Assembly: GCA_910580015.1 (NCBI GenBank)
Contig: CAJTVT010000006.1
Coordinates: 24,809-74,642 of the forward strand
Source of the DNA: an uncultured Lachnospiraceae bacterium
Lineage (GTDB): Bacteria; Bacillota; Clostridia; Lachnospirales; Lachnospiraceae
Length of the DNA stretch: 49,834 nt
Direction of reading: 5' to 3'
The notes beneath the pieces were generated by a model. That model made no database searches. It was not told the origin of the DNA and was given only the letters and a program-made list of their open reading frames with translations. A program made the translations under genes and the position numbers. This document shows, in pieces, positions 7,514-15,434 of this stretch (position 1 is its first letter; each line of letters begins with the position of its first letter).

Positions 7514-10500
7514 CTAATCTCTTTTGGAAAGATTTTCAATACTCTTTTCTACAACTTTTACGTTATTTTCACCCAAAAGTTTCGTCAATTTTTGTATAGT
7601 TTCAGGCACAATGGCAATATTTCGATTGGGCGGCAGCCGTTTCATCTGCTTTTCACTGGAAATATAGATAACCACACTGTCCTTTCCATCGCTGTCTCTG
7701 AGCAGTTCAAACAGCGCTTCCTCCTGCCGCTGATAATCTTCTCTGGCCTGAAACTGCAACCACAACTCTTGCCTGGCATCCTCAAAAGAATACATTTTCT
7801 CACAGACAAGCTTTGCATTCTTTTCGTCCTCGGTGACCACCCTGCCCCGAACAAATACTTTTTCATCCACATTCAACAAATGATTGTTCTTTTCATAACT
7901 TTTCGGAAAAATAATAATTTCCAACGTCCCCACCAGATCTTCCAGGGTGATAAAGGCCATGGTCTGATTCTGTCTTGTATATTTAATTGTCTTATCCACA
8001 ATCATGCCACCGACCATTGCAGACTCTGCTTCCCTGACTCTGGTCTGTCCGCTCTCCTCCTCAAGTTGGAAATCCGTGGTAAGCCTGGTAATATTTTTCC
8101 GCCATTTCCCTTCGTATTCTTCCAGGGGATGGCCGCTGATATACACGCCCAACACTTCCTTTTCAAACCCCAGATACACTTCCTTCGAAAACTCCCCTAC
8201 ATCGGGTAATTTCACTTCAAATTCCGCCTTTTCCTCCTCCCCTACTAAATCAAACAGCGTCATCTGCCCTGCCATAGTATTCTTCTTATCCTGCGCGATA
8301 CTATCCATCATTCCAGCATACACCATCATAGCTTGCTTTCTGGTAGCTCCAAGATGATCCAAAGCCCCTGCCTTAATCAGATTTTCCACCACCCTTCGAT
8401 TGATCTCACGCTCTGCCATTCTGGTGAGAAAATCCTTCAGGCTGGTAAAGTTCCCTCGCTCCTGTCGCTCCTGGCAAAGCTTCTCAATAAAAGTATGGCT
8501 TACACTTTTGATCGCTGACAATCCATAACGAATTGCATTTCCAGATACCGAAAATGTACTCTCTCCCTCATTGACACTTGGCGGAAGTACCTGTATTCCC
8601 ATCTGACGGCAGCTAAAAATATATTCTGAGATCTTTCCAACATGGCCCATCACAGAACTCATCAGCGCCGCCATATATTCCACTGGATAATGATATTTCA
8701 GATAAGCAGTCTGGTAAGCTACCACCGCATAAGCTGCTGCATGGGACTTGTTAAATGCATACTTTGCAAAATCTGTCATCTCGTCAAAAATTTTGTTTGC
8801 CACCTGTTCACTGATGCCATTGCTGATACAGCCAGGAACGTTCTCCTCCTCATTCCCATACACAAAATTTTTCCGTTCCTGTTCCATCACAGAGGCTTTT
8901 TTCTTGGACATGGCACGTCGCACAAGATCGCTTCTTCCAAGCGTATATCCCGCAAGATCCCGCACAATCTGCATGACCTGCTCTTGGTACACAATACAAC
9001 CATAGGTAGCCTCTAAAATCGGCTCCAACTGGGGACAATCATACGTGATATATCTAGGATTGTTTTTCCCTCGAATGTAGGCCGGAATAAAATCCATGGG
9101 GCCGGGACGATACAGGGAAATTCCTGCAATAATATCCTCCAGACTTTGGGGCTTTAGCTCCTTCATAAAGTTCTTCATCCCTGCGCTTTCTAGCTGAAAC
9201 ACCCCATCCGTCTTTCCAGTTCCCAAGGATGTAAGCACATCTTTATCGTCAAAATCTATCTGATCGATGTCTAAGAGCTTTGATTCCTCTATCCCAGGAT
9301 TTTGCTCTTTTTGTGTACTGTGAATCAGAGTTACCGCATTTTGAATGACCGTCAGATTTCGAAGTCCCAGAAAATCCATTTTCAGAAGCCCAAGTTCCTC
9401 CAGAGTTGTCATTGTAAACTGGGTTGTGATTGCACCATCGCTTCCTCTGGAGAGCGGCACAAATTCATCCACGGCCTTTGAGCTGATGACCACTCCTGCT
9501 GCATGCATGGAGGTATGTCTTGGCAATCCTTCCAAACGTCTTGACATGTCAATCAATTTCTGTACGCTCTCATCCTTTTCATACAGGGTCTTTAACTCTG
9601 GATTCATCTTCAGCGCTTTGTCTATGGTGATCCCTAGCTCCATTGGAATTTGCTTTGCAATATTATCCACAAAAGCATAGGGCAAATCCATCACACGCCC
9701 CACGTCACGGATCACACCTCTAGCCGCCATCGTACCAAAAGTGACAATCTGAACCACACGGTCCTTGCCATATTTTTCACTTACATAGTCAATGACCTCC
9801 TGCCTGCGCTCCACACAGAAATCAATATCAATATCTGGCATCGTTACACGCTCTGGATTCAAAAATCGCTCAAAAATCAGATGATAACGGAGCGGATCAA
9901 TATTGGTAATTTCCAGGGTATAAGACACCAGACTTCCCGCTGCACTTCCCCTTCCTGGGCCAACAGAGATGCCGTTCTCCCTTGCAAAATGAATAAAATC
10001 CCAAACAATCAGAAAATAGTCCACATATCCCATCTGTCTGATGATGTCCAATTCATACTGAAGTTGTCCCTTCAAATCCTCAAATTGCATCGGTTTTTCC
10101 TGGCCTGGGATGGTCACAGTTCCATCACTGGAAGGATAACGCCGCTTCAGGCCCTGATGACAGAGTTGGTTTAAGTATTCCCAGGAAGTATAACCCTCTG
10201 GTACATCATATTTGGGAAGTTTGGTTACACCAAATTCAATCTCAACCTTACAACGGTCTGCAATCTTTTGCGTGTTTTCCAAAGCCTGTAGCGCATAGGG
10301 AAACAATGCCCGCATCTGCTCCTCACTTTTGACAAAATACTGTCCACCTTCATAGCGCATCCTATTTTCATCAGACAACTTTTTTCCAGTTTGAATGCAT
10401 AATAGAATATCATGAGAATCCACGTCTGTCTCATAAGTATAATGCACATCATTGGTGGCCACAAGTTCAATTCCTGTATCTTGAGAGAGCCGCATGAGCT

Positions 10501-11065
10501 GTTGGTTTACCTGCTGCTGTTCTGGCAATCCATGATCTTGTAACTCCAGAAAATAATTCCCATGTCCAAAGGTTCTGTCATACCACAGCGCGGCTTCCTT
10601 CGCCTCCTCATAAAATCCTCGCAACAAAAGCTTTTGAACCTCCCCAGCAAGACAGGCGCTCAGCACAATCAACCCTTCATGATAAGTTTCCAATATCTCC
10701 CGATCCACCCTGGGGCGGTAATAGTACCCTTCCGTAAACCCCCTGGAGACAATCTTCATCAGATTCTGATATCCTGTATTATTTTCCGCCAGCAAAATCA
10801 AATGGAAATACCGATCTTCTCCTTCAACCTTCTCCCTGTCAAACCGAGAGCCAGGCGACACATACACTTCACAGCCCAGAATGGGATTAATCCCTGCTTC
10901 CCTTGCCGCCCGATAGAAATCAATCACGCCATACATTACCCCATGATCCGTGATTGCCGCCGCATTCATGCCAAGTTCTTTCACTCTTGCAACATATTCT
11001 TTGATTTTATTGGAACCATCCAAAAGACTGTACTCCGTATGGACGTGAAGATGTGCAAATGACAT
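7514..11065 (-). CDS. dnaE: DNA polymerase III alpha subunit
   Basis: An 1183-residue DnaE-type replicative polymerase. The PHP domain comes first (HLHVHTEYSLLDG), then the palm with catalytic PDIDIDF near residue 410 and the upstream GPGRGSAAGSLV motif. Helix-hairpin-helix and OB-fold regions follow, the latter around KYTRQNQTMAFITLED. No 3'-5' exonuclease domain is embedded, as expected for DnaE rather than PolC. Firmicutes use PolC as main polymerase and DnaE for primer extension; which applies here cannot be told. The frame is open to 11128, but ATG at 11065 starts at the PHP motif and follows GGAGGGAG. It heads an operon with pfkA and trmH. Confidence 0.96.
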   Translation of the reverse strand: MSFAHLHVHTEYSLLDGSNKIKEYVARVKELGMNAAAITDHGVMYGVIDFYRAAREAGINPILGCEVYVSPGSRFDREKVEGEDRYFHLILLAENNTGYQNLMKIVSRGFTEGYYYRPRVDREILETYHEGLIVLSACLAGEVQKLLLRGFYEEAKEAALWYDRTFGHGNYFLELQDHGLPEQQQVNQQLMRLSQDTGIELVATNDVHYTYETDVDSHDILLCIQTGKKLSDENRMRYEGGQYFVKSEEQMRALFPYALQALENTQKIADRCKVEIEFGVTKLPKYDVPEGYTSWEYLNQLCHQGLKRRYPSSDGTVTIPGQEKPMQFEDLKGQLQYELDIIRQMGYVDYFLIVWDFIHFARENGISVGPGRGSAAGSLVSYTLEITNIDPLRYHLIFERFLNPERVTMPDIDIDFCVERRQEVIDYVSEKYGKDRVVQIVTFGTMAARGVIRDVGRVMDLPYAFVDNIAKQIPMELGITIDKALKMNPELKTLYEKDESVQKLIDMSRRLEGLPRHTSMHAAGVVISSKAVDEFVPLSRGSDGAITTQFTMTTLEELGLLKMDFLGLRNLTVIQNAVTLIHSTQKEQNPGIEESKLLDIDQIDFDDKDVLTSLGTGKTDGVFQLESAGMKNFMKELKPQSLEDIIAGISLYRPGPMDFIPAYIRGKNNPRYITYDCPQLEPILEATYGCIVYQEQVMQIVRDLAGYTLGRSDLVRRAMSKKKASVMEQERKNFVYGNEEENVPGCISNGISEQVANKIFDEMTDFAKYAFNKSHAAAYAVVAYQTAYLKYHYPVEYMAALMSSVMGHVGKISEYIFSCRQMGIQVLPPSVNEGESTFSVSGNAIRYGLSAIKSVSHTFIEKLCQERQERGNFTSLKDFLTRMAEREINRRVVENLIKAGALDHLGATRKQAMMVYAGMMDSIAQDKKNTMAGQMTLFDLVGEEEKAEFEVKLPDVGEFSKEVYLGFEKEVLGVYISGHPLEEYEGKWRKNITRLTTDFQLEEESGQTRVREAESAMVGGMIVDKTIKYTRQNQTMAFITLEDLVGTLEIIIFPKSYEKNNHLLNVDEKVFVRGRVVTEDEKNAKLVCEKMYSFEDARQELWLQFQAREDYQRQEEALFELLRDSDGKDSVVIYISSEKQMKRLPPNRNIAIVPETIQKLTKLLGENNVKVVEKSIENLSKRD

Positions 11066-11109
11066 ATTCTCCCTCCCTTCTAAAAGATGTACTCTCGGCT
11101 TCTCCCTGA

Positions 11110-11138
11110 ATCCTATTTTTGCGACCAATTTTCGTCAA
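11110..11138 (-). promoter_or_regulatory. Promoter of the dnaE operon
   Basis: Minus strand: TTGACG (11138-11133), 17-bp spacer, TAGGAT (11115-11110). Just upstream GTCAA and TTGAC lie as an inverted pair eight bases apart (about 11134-11151), a possible operator. Confidence 0.65.
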
Positions 11139-11160
11139 CTTATAATTTGACAAAAAGTCT

Positions 11161-11203
11161 TCTCACAAAATCAGGCACAGAGTGACTCCGAGAGCACATA
11201 AAG
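11161..11203. repeat. Dispersed 43-bp repeat, copy 1
   Basis: 43 bases that align without gaps to 36127-36169 at 35 of 43 positions. Both copies lie just downstream of a minus-strand gene. Confidence 0.7.
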
Positions 11204-11204
11204 A

Positions 11205-11229
11205 GCGCCATGGATCTCTCCATCTGCGC
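11205..11229 (-). terminator. Likely terminator of the amino-acid ABC operon
   Basis: A hairpin with arms GCGC and ATGGA on each side of a 4-nt loop (11215-11218), broken by a small asymmetric bulge. The U tract on the minus strand is weak (TCTTTATG). It lies 16 bp after the stop codon of the ATPase gene. Confidence 0.55.
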
Positions 11230-11245
11230 CCTTATCTAACAATTC

Positions 11246-11983
11246 CTACAATACTTTTGATAAAAAGTCCTGTAATCGCTGGTTTTTTGGATGTTCAAAA
11301 AATTCCTGAGGCGAGTTTTCTTCACAGATCACGCCTTCGTCGATAAACAGCACTCTTGTCGCCACCTCCCTGGCAAATCCCATCTCATGAGTTACCACCA
11401 CCATCGTCATGCCGTCTGCTGCAAGTTCTTTCATCAGCCCCAACACTTCTCCAACCATCTCTGGATCCAGGGCTGAAGTTGGCTCGTCAAAAAGCATTAC
11501 ATCTGGATTCATGGCAAGGGAACGCGCAATGGCAATTCTCTGTTTCTGTCCCCCAGACAACATAGCGGGATAGGAATCTGCCTTATCTGGAAGTCCTACA
11601 CGTCCCAATAATTCTTTTGCCTTTCTCTCAGCCTCTTCCTTCCCCATCAGTCCCAGTTTTATAGGCGCCAAAGTAATATTATCTTGAATGCTCAAGTTAG
11701 CAAACAAATTAAATTGCTGAAACACCATGCCGATTTTCTGACGAATTTTATTTACATCTGTCCCAGGAGCTGTGATCTCATTCCCTTCAAAAATCACACT
11801 TCCCCCAGTGGGTGTTTCCAACAAGTTCAAGGATCGCAAAAACGTGGATTTTCCGCAACCAGATGGGCCGATAATGGCGACCACCTCTCCCTGACAGATC
11901 TTGGTGGTGATTCCTTTCAGCACCTGGTGATCACCAAAATCCTTTCTCAAATCCTGAACTTCCAGCAAAATCTTACCGCTCAT
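11246..11983 (-). CDS. Polar amino acid ABC transporter ATP-binding protein
   Basis: A 245-residue ATPase of the GlnQ/PAAT group. Walker A is GPSGCGKST, the Q-loop is MVFQQFNLF, the signature is LSGGQ, Walker B is VMLFDEPTSALDPE, and the switch His is in VVTHEMGFAREV. It powers the permease encoded just upstream, whose stop codon it overlaps by 11 bases, and takes substrate from the lipoprotein encoded first in the operon. The amino acid carried (glutamine, cystine, or another) cannot be told from these motifs. Confidence 0.94.
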   Translation of the reverse strand: MSGKILLEVQDLRKDFGDHQVLKGITTKICQGEVVAIIGPSGCGKSTFLRSLNLLETPTGGSVIFEGNEITAPGTDVNKIRQKIGMVFQQFNLFANLSIQDNITLAPIKLGLMGKEEAERKAKELLGRVGLPDKADSYPAMLSGGQKQRIAIARSLAMNPDVMLFDEPTSALDPEMVGEVLGLMKELAADGMTMVVVTHEMGFAREVATRVLFIDEGVICEENSPQEFFEHPKNQRLQDFLSKVL

Positions 11984-12662
11984 TGACTCTCAACCTCCTC
12001 TCCAGCTTATTGACACACCAGGAAAGGCCTGTCACCAACAGCAGATAAATCAAGGCAACCGCAATCAGCGGCATAAATGCTGAGAAGGTAATTCCCCTAA
12101 TAATATCTCCTCCATGAGTCAAATCTGTCAAACCAATATAACCGCTGATGGACGTCTCCTTTAACAGCACGATAAACTCATTTCCAAGTGCTGGAAGCAC
12201 ATTTTTAAATGCCTGAGGCATCACGATATACTGCATGGTCTGGCGATAGTTAAGACCCAGACTACGGCCTGCCTCAAACTGTCCCTCGTCCACAGACATA
12301 ATGCCAGAACGGACAATCTCAGCTACATATGCTCCAGAATTTAATCCAAAGGCCACGACCGCAACAAAAATCTTGGGGATATTTACCGTAGCAAAAATCA
12401 CATAATAGATAATCAATAACTGGATCATGGTGGGTGTTCCACGCATCACCGTCAAATAGATCCGGCACAGGAAATTGGCAAATTTCATATGACCTGTTTT
12501 ATCATGACTGGAACGAATAATGGCCACCAAAAATCCGATTGCAATTCCCACCAACACTGCAAACAGAGAAATAATCAAGGTATTGACAAATCCTTCTATT
12601 ATGTACTGATACCGGTTATCATCTATAAAATTTAACGTAAATTCATCAATAAAGCTCTGCAC
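11973..12662 (-). CDS. Polar amino acid ABC transporter permease
   Basis: A 229-residue HisM/GlnP-type permease with about five membrane helices. The coupling-helix EAA motif is EAGRSLGLNYRQTMQYIVMPQA, and RGTPTMIQLLIIYY is the usual N-terminal signature of PAAT permeases. It forms the channel with the ATPase that follows and overlaps. It begins 14 bp after the binding-protein gene, so the three are one operon. No second permease is present, so it probably acts as a homodimer. Confidence 0.94.
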   Translation of the reverse strand: MQSFIDEFTLNFIDDNRYQYIIEGFVNTLIISLFAVLVGIAIGFLVAIIRSSHDKTGHMKFANFLCRIYLTVMRGTPTMIQLLIIYYVIFATVNIPKIFVAVVAFGLNSGAYVAEIVRSGIMSVDEGQFEAGRSLGLNYRQTMQYIVMPQAFKNVLPALGNEFIVLLKETSISGYIGLTDLTHGGDIIRGITFSAFMPLIAVALIYLLLVTGLSWCVNKLERRLRVNER

Positions 12663-12676
12663 TTGGGCATTTCCTC

Positions 12677-13468
12677 CTATTTTGAACGAACAATGATCAC
12701 CTGTTTTGCCTTGGCATAGGTATCACTAAAATCAATGCTCTGAAGTCGTTCCTCATTCACAGTCATTCCTGCCACACCGATATCTGCCTTACCAGATTGT
12801 ACTGCATTGATAATGGCATCAAAATCCATGTCAAGTATCTCAAGCTCCATGCCCAATTTATCTGCCACTGCCTGTGCCATCTCTGCGTCAATTCCAACGA
12901 TCTTATTATTTTCATAATATTCATAAGGCTTGAAGGCTGCATTGGTCGCCATTACCAGCTTCCCATTGGAAGTATCTACATTATCTGGAGACTCATATGG
13001 GCAAGTACCCATTGTATCATCCCCTGTATAATTTGCCATAATCTGATCCAGGACACCCTCCTCTTTCAATTCTGCAAGGGCGCCATTGATCTTTTCTTTC
13101 AACTCTGTATTCTCTTTGGCAATTGCAATGGCATACTCTTCGTCCGTATACTCTGTATCAAGAATTTTCAGATCTTTGTTCTGATCTGTAAAAGCCTTTG
13201 CTGGTTCAGAGTCAATAACCACACAGTCAATCTTACCCTGCTTTAATGACTGCACAGCATCAGCGCCTTTCTTATAACGTTCCACTGTGGTCTTGCCATC
13301 CTCCTTAAATTCGTCGGTGACCAAAGTATCTCCAGTGGTTCCAAGCTGCACGCCGATCTTCTTGCTTGCCATATCCTCTGGGGCATGTACTGTGTTTGCT
13401 GGTACGCCACAGCCTGCTATCATAACGCCTGCCAATAAAAGTGCTGCCAATTTCTTCCAATTTTTCAT
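12677..13468 (-). CDS. Amino acid-binding lipoprotein with circularly permuted SBP_bac_3 fold
   Basis: A 263-residue extracellular binding protein with a lipoprotein signal (residues 1-20, lipobox IAGC, lipid on Cys20). The family order is reversed. Residues 28-148 match the usual C-terminal half (APEDMASKKIGVQLGTTGD through INGALAELKEEGVLDQI). Residues 170-263 match the usual N-terminal half (KLVMATNAAFKPYEY, VGIDAEMAQAVADKLGMELE, then ERLQSIDFSDTYAKAKQVII). A linker of about 20 residues (149-169) joins the old C-terminus to the old N-terminus, and the new ends fall in the hinge. Both halves look complete, so it should still bind an amino acid. ATG at 13468 follows AGGAGGA by eight bases; the frame opens further upstream but without a signal peptide. 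First gene of the transporter operon. Confidence 0.9.
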   Translation of the reverse strand: MKNWKKLAALLLAGVMIAGCGVPANTVHAPEDMASKKIGVQLGTTGDTLVTDEFKEDGKTTVERYKKGADAVQSLKQGKIDCVVIDSEPAKAFTDQNKDLKILDTEYTDEEYAIAIAKENTELKEKINGALAELKEEGVLDQIMANYTGDDTMGTCPYESPDNVDTSNGKLVMATNAAFKPYEYYENNKIVGIDAEMAQAVADKLGMELEILDMDFDAIINAVQSGKADIGVAGMTVNEERLQSIDFSDTYAKAKQVIIVRSK

Positions 13469-13751
13469 AAATATTAATCCTCCTGCATTTGATAATCTGA
13501 TATCTTCATACACTTCTGCACATGGAAACTGCATAAATATACGCTAGTATCTTATAACAATTTTAGAAAAAAAGCAACAGATTTCCCCTTTATTTTTCAC
13601 TGGTTACGGTATTTACCGTTACAGCAGCAAACCCAAAAACCCCCAAAAAACATAGTGAAATCACACTTGAAATATGTTATAATCATCCGGTAAATATCCA
13701 TATATTGACAAAACCATATTTACAAAAACCCAGGAAAGGCCAACAAACAAT
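13469..13751. promoter_or_regulatory. Divergent intergenic region with promoter and candidate operator pair
   Basis: The 283-bp gap holds promoters for genes facing away from each other. For the plus gene an extended -10, TG-N-TATAAT, lies at 13675-13683 with no good -35. For the minus operon a weak candidate is TTGCTT with TAAGAT after 17 bases, near 13572-13550. A perfect 12-bp palindrome, CGGTATTTACCG, lies at 13607-13618, and its half CGGTAAATA recurs at 13688-13696, just after the plus -10. This fits a shared regulator but no protein is identified. Confidence 0.5.
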
Positions 13752-15335
13752 ATGAAAGAAAAAAATCTTTTACACAACAAATATTTTCTATACGTCACAG
13801 AGTTTTTCTCTGGCATGTCCGTCATGGCAGTGGAACTTGGAGCGAGCCGTCTGATGGCTCCCTATTTCAGCTCTTCCCAAATCGTCTGGACTGTCATCAT
13901 TGGCGTGATTATGATTGCCATGGCCCTTGGCAATGTATGGGGCGGACGGATTGCTGACAAAAATCCTTCTCCGGACAAGCTCTATGGCAGACTGCTCCTT
14001 GCTGCTGTCTGGATCGCACTGATTCCATTTGTGGGCAGATACCTAATTGCTGGAATCTCTCTGCTCCTCGCTGTGTTTATTACCAAAAATTTCTTGGTAT
14101 GGGCAGCCTTATTTGCTTGTCTTGCGGTATTCGCATTTCCTTGCATTTTGCTTGGAACTGTGACTCCCTCCCTGGTAAAATATTCGGTGAACAGTCTGGA
14201 AGACAATGGTAAAACTGTGGGAGAGCTTGGAGCCTTAAACACCATCGGCAGCATTATCGGAACTTTTCTGCCAACCTTTGTCACCATTCCGGCTGTTGGA
14301 ACAGCCATCACCTTTTTGATTTTTTCCGGAGTTTTGGCCGCTATCAGCATTCTATATTTTCTTTCCATCCGAAAAAAACTGGCTGCATGTGCCCTGGCTG
14401 TATGCCTGATTCTGGCTCTTGGCTTCACCTCATCCTCCTTTCGTTTCGCATTCTGGGAAAACGATATTACCCTGGAAGATGAGTCCATTTATAATTATCT
14501 CCAGGTACAGGAAACTGATCGCTCCGTGATCCTCTCTACAAATGTACTCTTTGGGGTACAGTCCATTCTAATGAAAAATGCTAAATTAACTGGAATGTAC
14601 TATGACTATGCTCTTGCAGCTCCATTTCTCGCTGGACTTCCTCAAAAAGACTCCTCTGGCAGCATTTTGGTACTGGGCCTTGGAACTGGAACCTTTGCCA
14701 AGTATTGCAGTGAATATTTCAAAGATGCCTCCATTGAAGGGGTAGAAATTGATGAAAAGATCGCCAAGCTTGCCACGGAATATTTTGATCTGCCAGAAAG
14801 TGTAAATGTCTCTGTGTACGATGGCCGATCCTATCTGGCTGCTTCTGAGAAAAAATATGATGTGATTATGGTGGATGCTTACCAGGATATTACCATCCCT
14901 TTTCAGATGTCCTCGGTAGAATTTTTCACAGAGGTACAAAATCATCTGACGGACAACGGTGTGATGGTGGTAAATATGAATATGAAATCCAAGGCAAAAA
15001 ATTCTATCAACGATTATCTCTGTGATACCATCGGCTCCGTATTCCAGAATGTTTACACTATCCCAGTCCAGGGTGGCACCAATTGCGAAGTCTTTGCTTT
15101 CCAAAATCCCAATGCCCTCAAGACAATGGAGGAAAGCTGTGAGACAATTCAAGATGATTCCCTAAAGGATATGATGCAGACCGTCTTAGCAAATCTCTCA
15201 CGCCGAGAGTCAGGAACTCTGATCCTTACAGATGACAAAGCTCCTGTGGAAGTGCTTGGAATGCGTGTGCTGGACGAAATTATCGCAGATGAATTGGATT
15301 ATTATCGAGATCTTTACCTTGGAGAACTGTTTTGA
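13752..15335 (+). CDS. Fused membrane transporter-like/spermidine synthase-like protein
   Basis: A 527-residue protein in two parts. Residues 1 to about 235 form six to eight hydrophobic helices like half an MFS carrier (with ELGASRLMAPYF near the start). The remainder is a spermidine synthase-like methyltransferase fold: ILVLGLGTGTFAKYC is the SAM motif, GVEIDEK follows, and YDVIMVDAYQD carries the acidic residue at the active site. Such fusions are widespread in bacteria and are mostly uncharacterised; some may make or move polyamines. No speD or speE neighbour supports the polyamine reading. It stands alone after an extended -10 promoter and converges on the hydrogenase-like gene. Product family is sure, function is not. 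Confidence 0.88.
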   Translation: MKEKNLLHNKYFLYVTEFFSGMSVMAVELGASRLMAPYFSSSQIVWTVIIGVIMIAMALGNVWGGRIADKNPSPDKLYGRLLLAAVWIALIPFVGRYLIAGISLLLAVFITKNFLVWAALFACLAVFAFPCILLGTVTPSLVKYSVNSLEDNGKTVGELGALNTIGSIIGTFLPTFVTIPAVGTAITFLIFSGVLAAISILYFLSIRKKLAACALAVCLILALGFTSSSFRFAFWENDITLEDESIYNYLQVQETDRSVILSTNVLFGVQSILMKNAKLTGMYYDYALAAPFLAGLPQKDSSGSILVLGLGTGTFAKYCSEYFKDASIEGVEIDEKIAKLATEYFDLPESVNVSVYDGRSYLAASEKKYDVIMVDAYQDITIPFQMSSVEFFTEVQNHLTDNGVMVVNMNMKSKAKNSINDYLCDTIGSVFQNVYTIPVQGGTNCEVFAFQNPNALKTMEESCETIQDDSLKDMMQTVLANLSRRESGTLILTDDKAPVEVLGMRVLDEIIADELDYYRDLYLGELF

Positions 15336-15368
15336 TCTCCTTGCATGCCATCATCCCCTATGATACAG

Positions 15369-15408
15369 ACAGCAGATCATTGACCTTATTCTACCAATGA
15401 TCCGCTGT
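15369..15408. terminator. Bidirectional terminator hairpin between convergent genes
   Basis: ACAGCAGATCATTG (15369-15382) pairs with 15395-15408, a 14-bp stem with one A-C mismatch on the plus transcript that becomes a G-U pair on the minus transcript; loop of 12 nt. Only TTT follows on the plus strand. It lies between the stop codons at 15335 and 15435. Confidence 0.65.
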
Positions 15409-15434
15409 TTCGTGTAATGATTACTACATTAATT

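Noticed and set aside
13469..13560. T-box or amino-acid riboswitch before the ABC operon
   Set aside because: The leader from the likely start site is under about 80 nt and has no specifier or antiterminator pairing.
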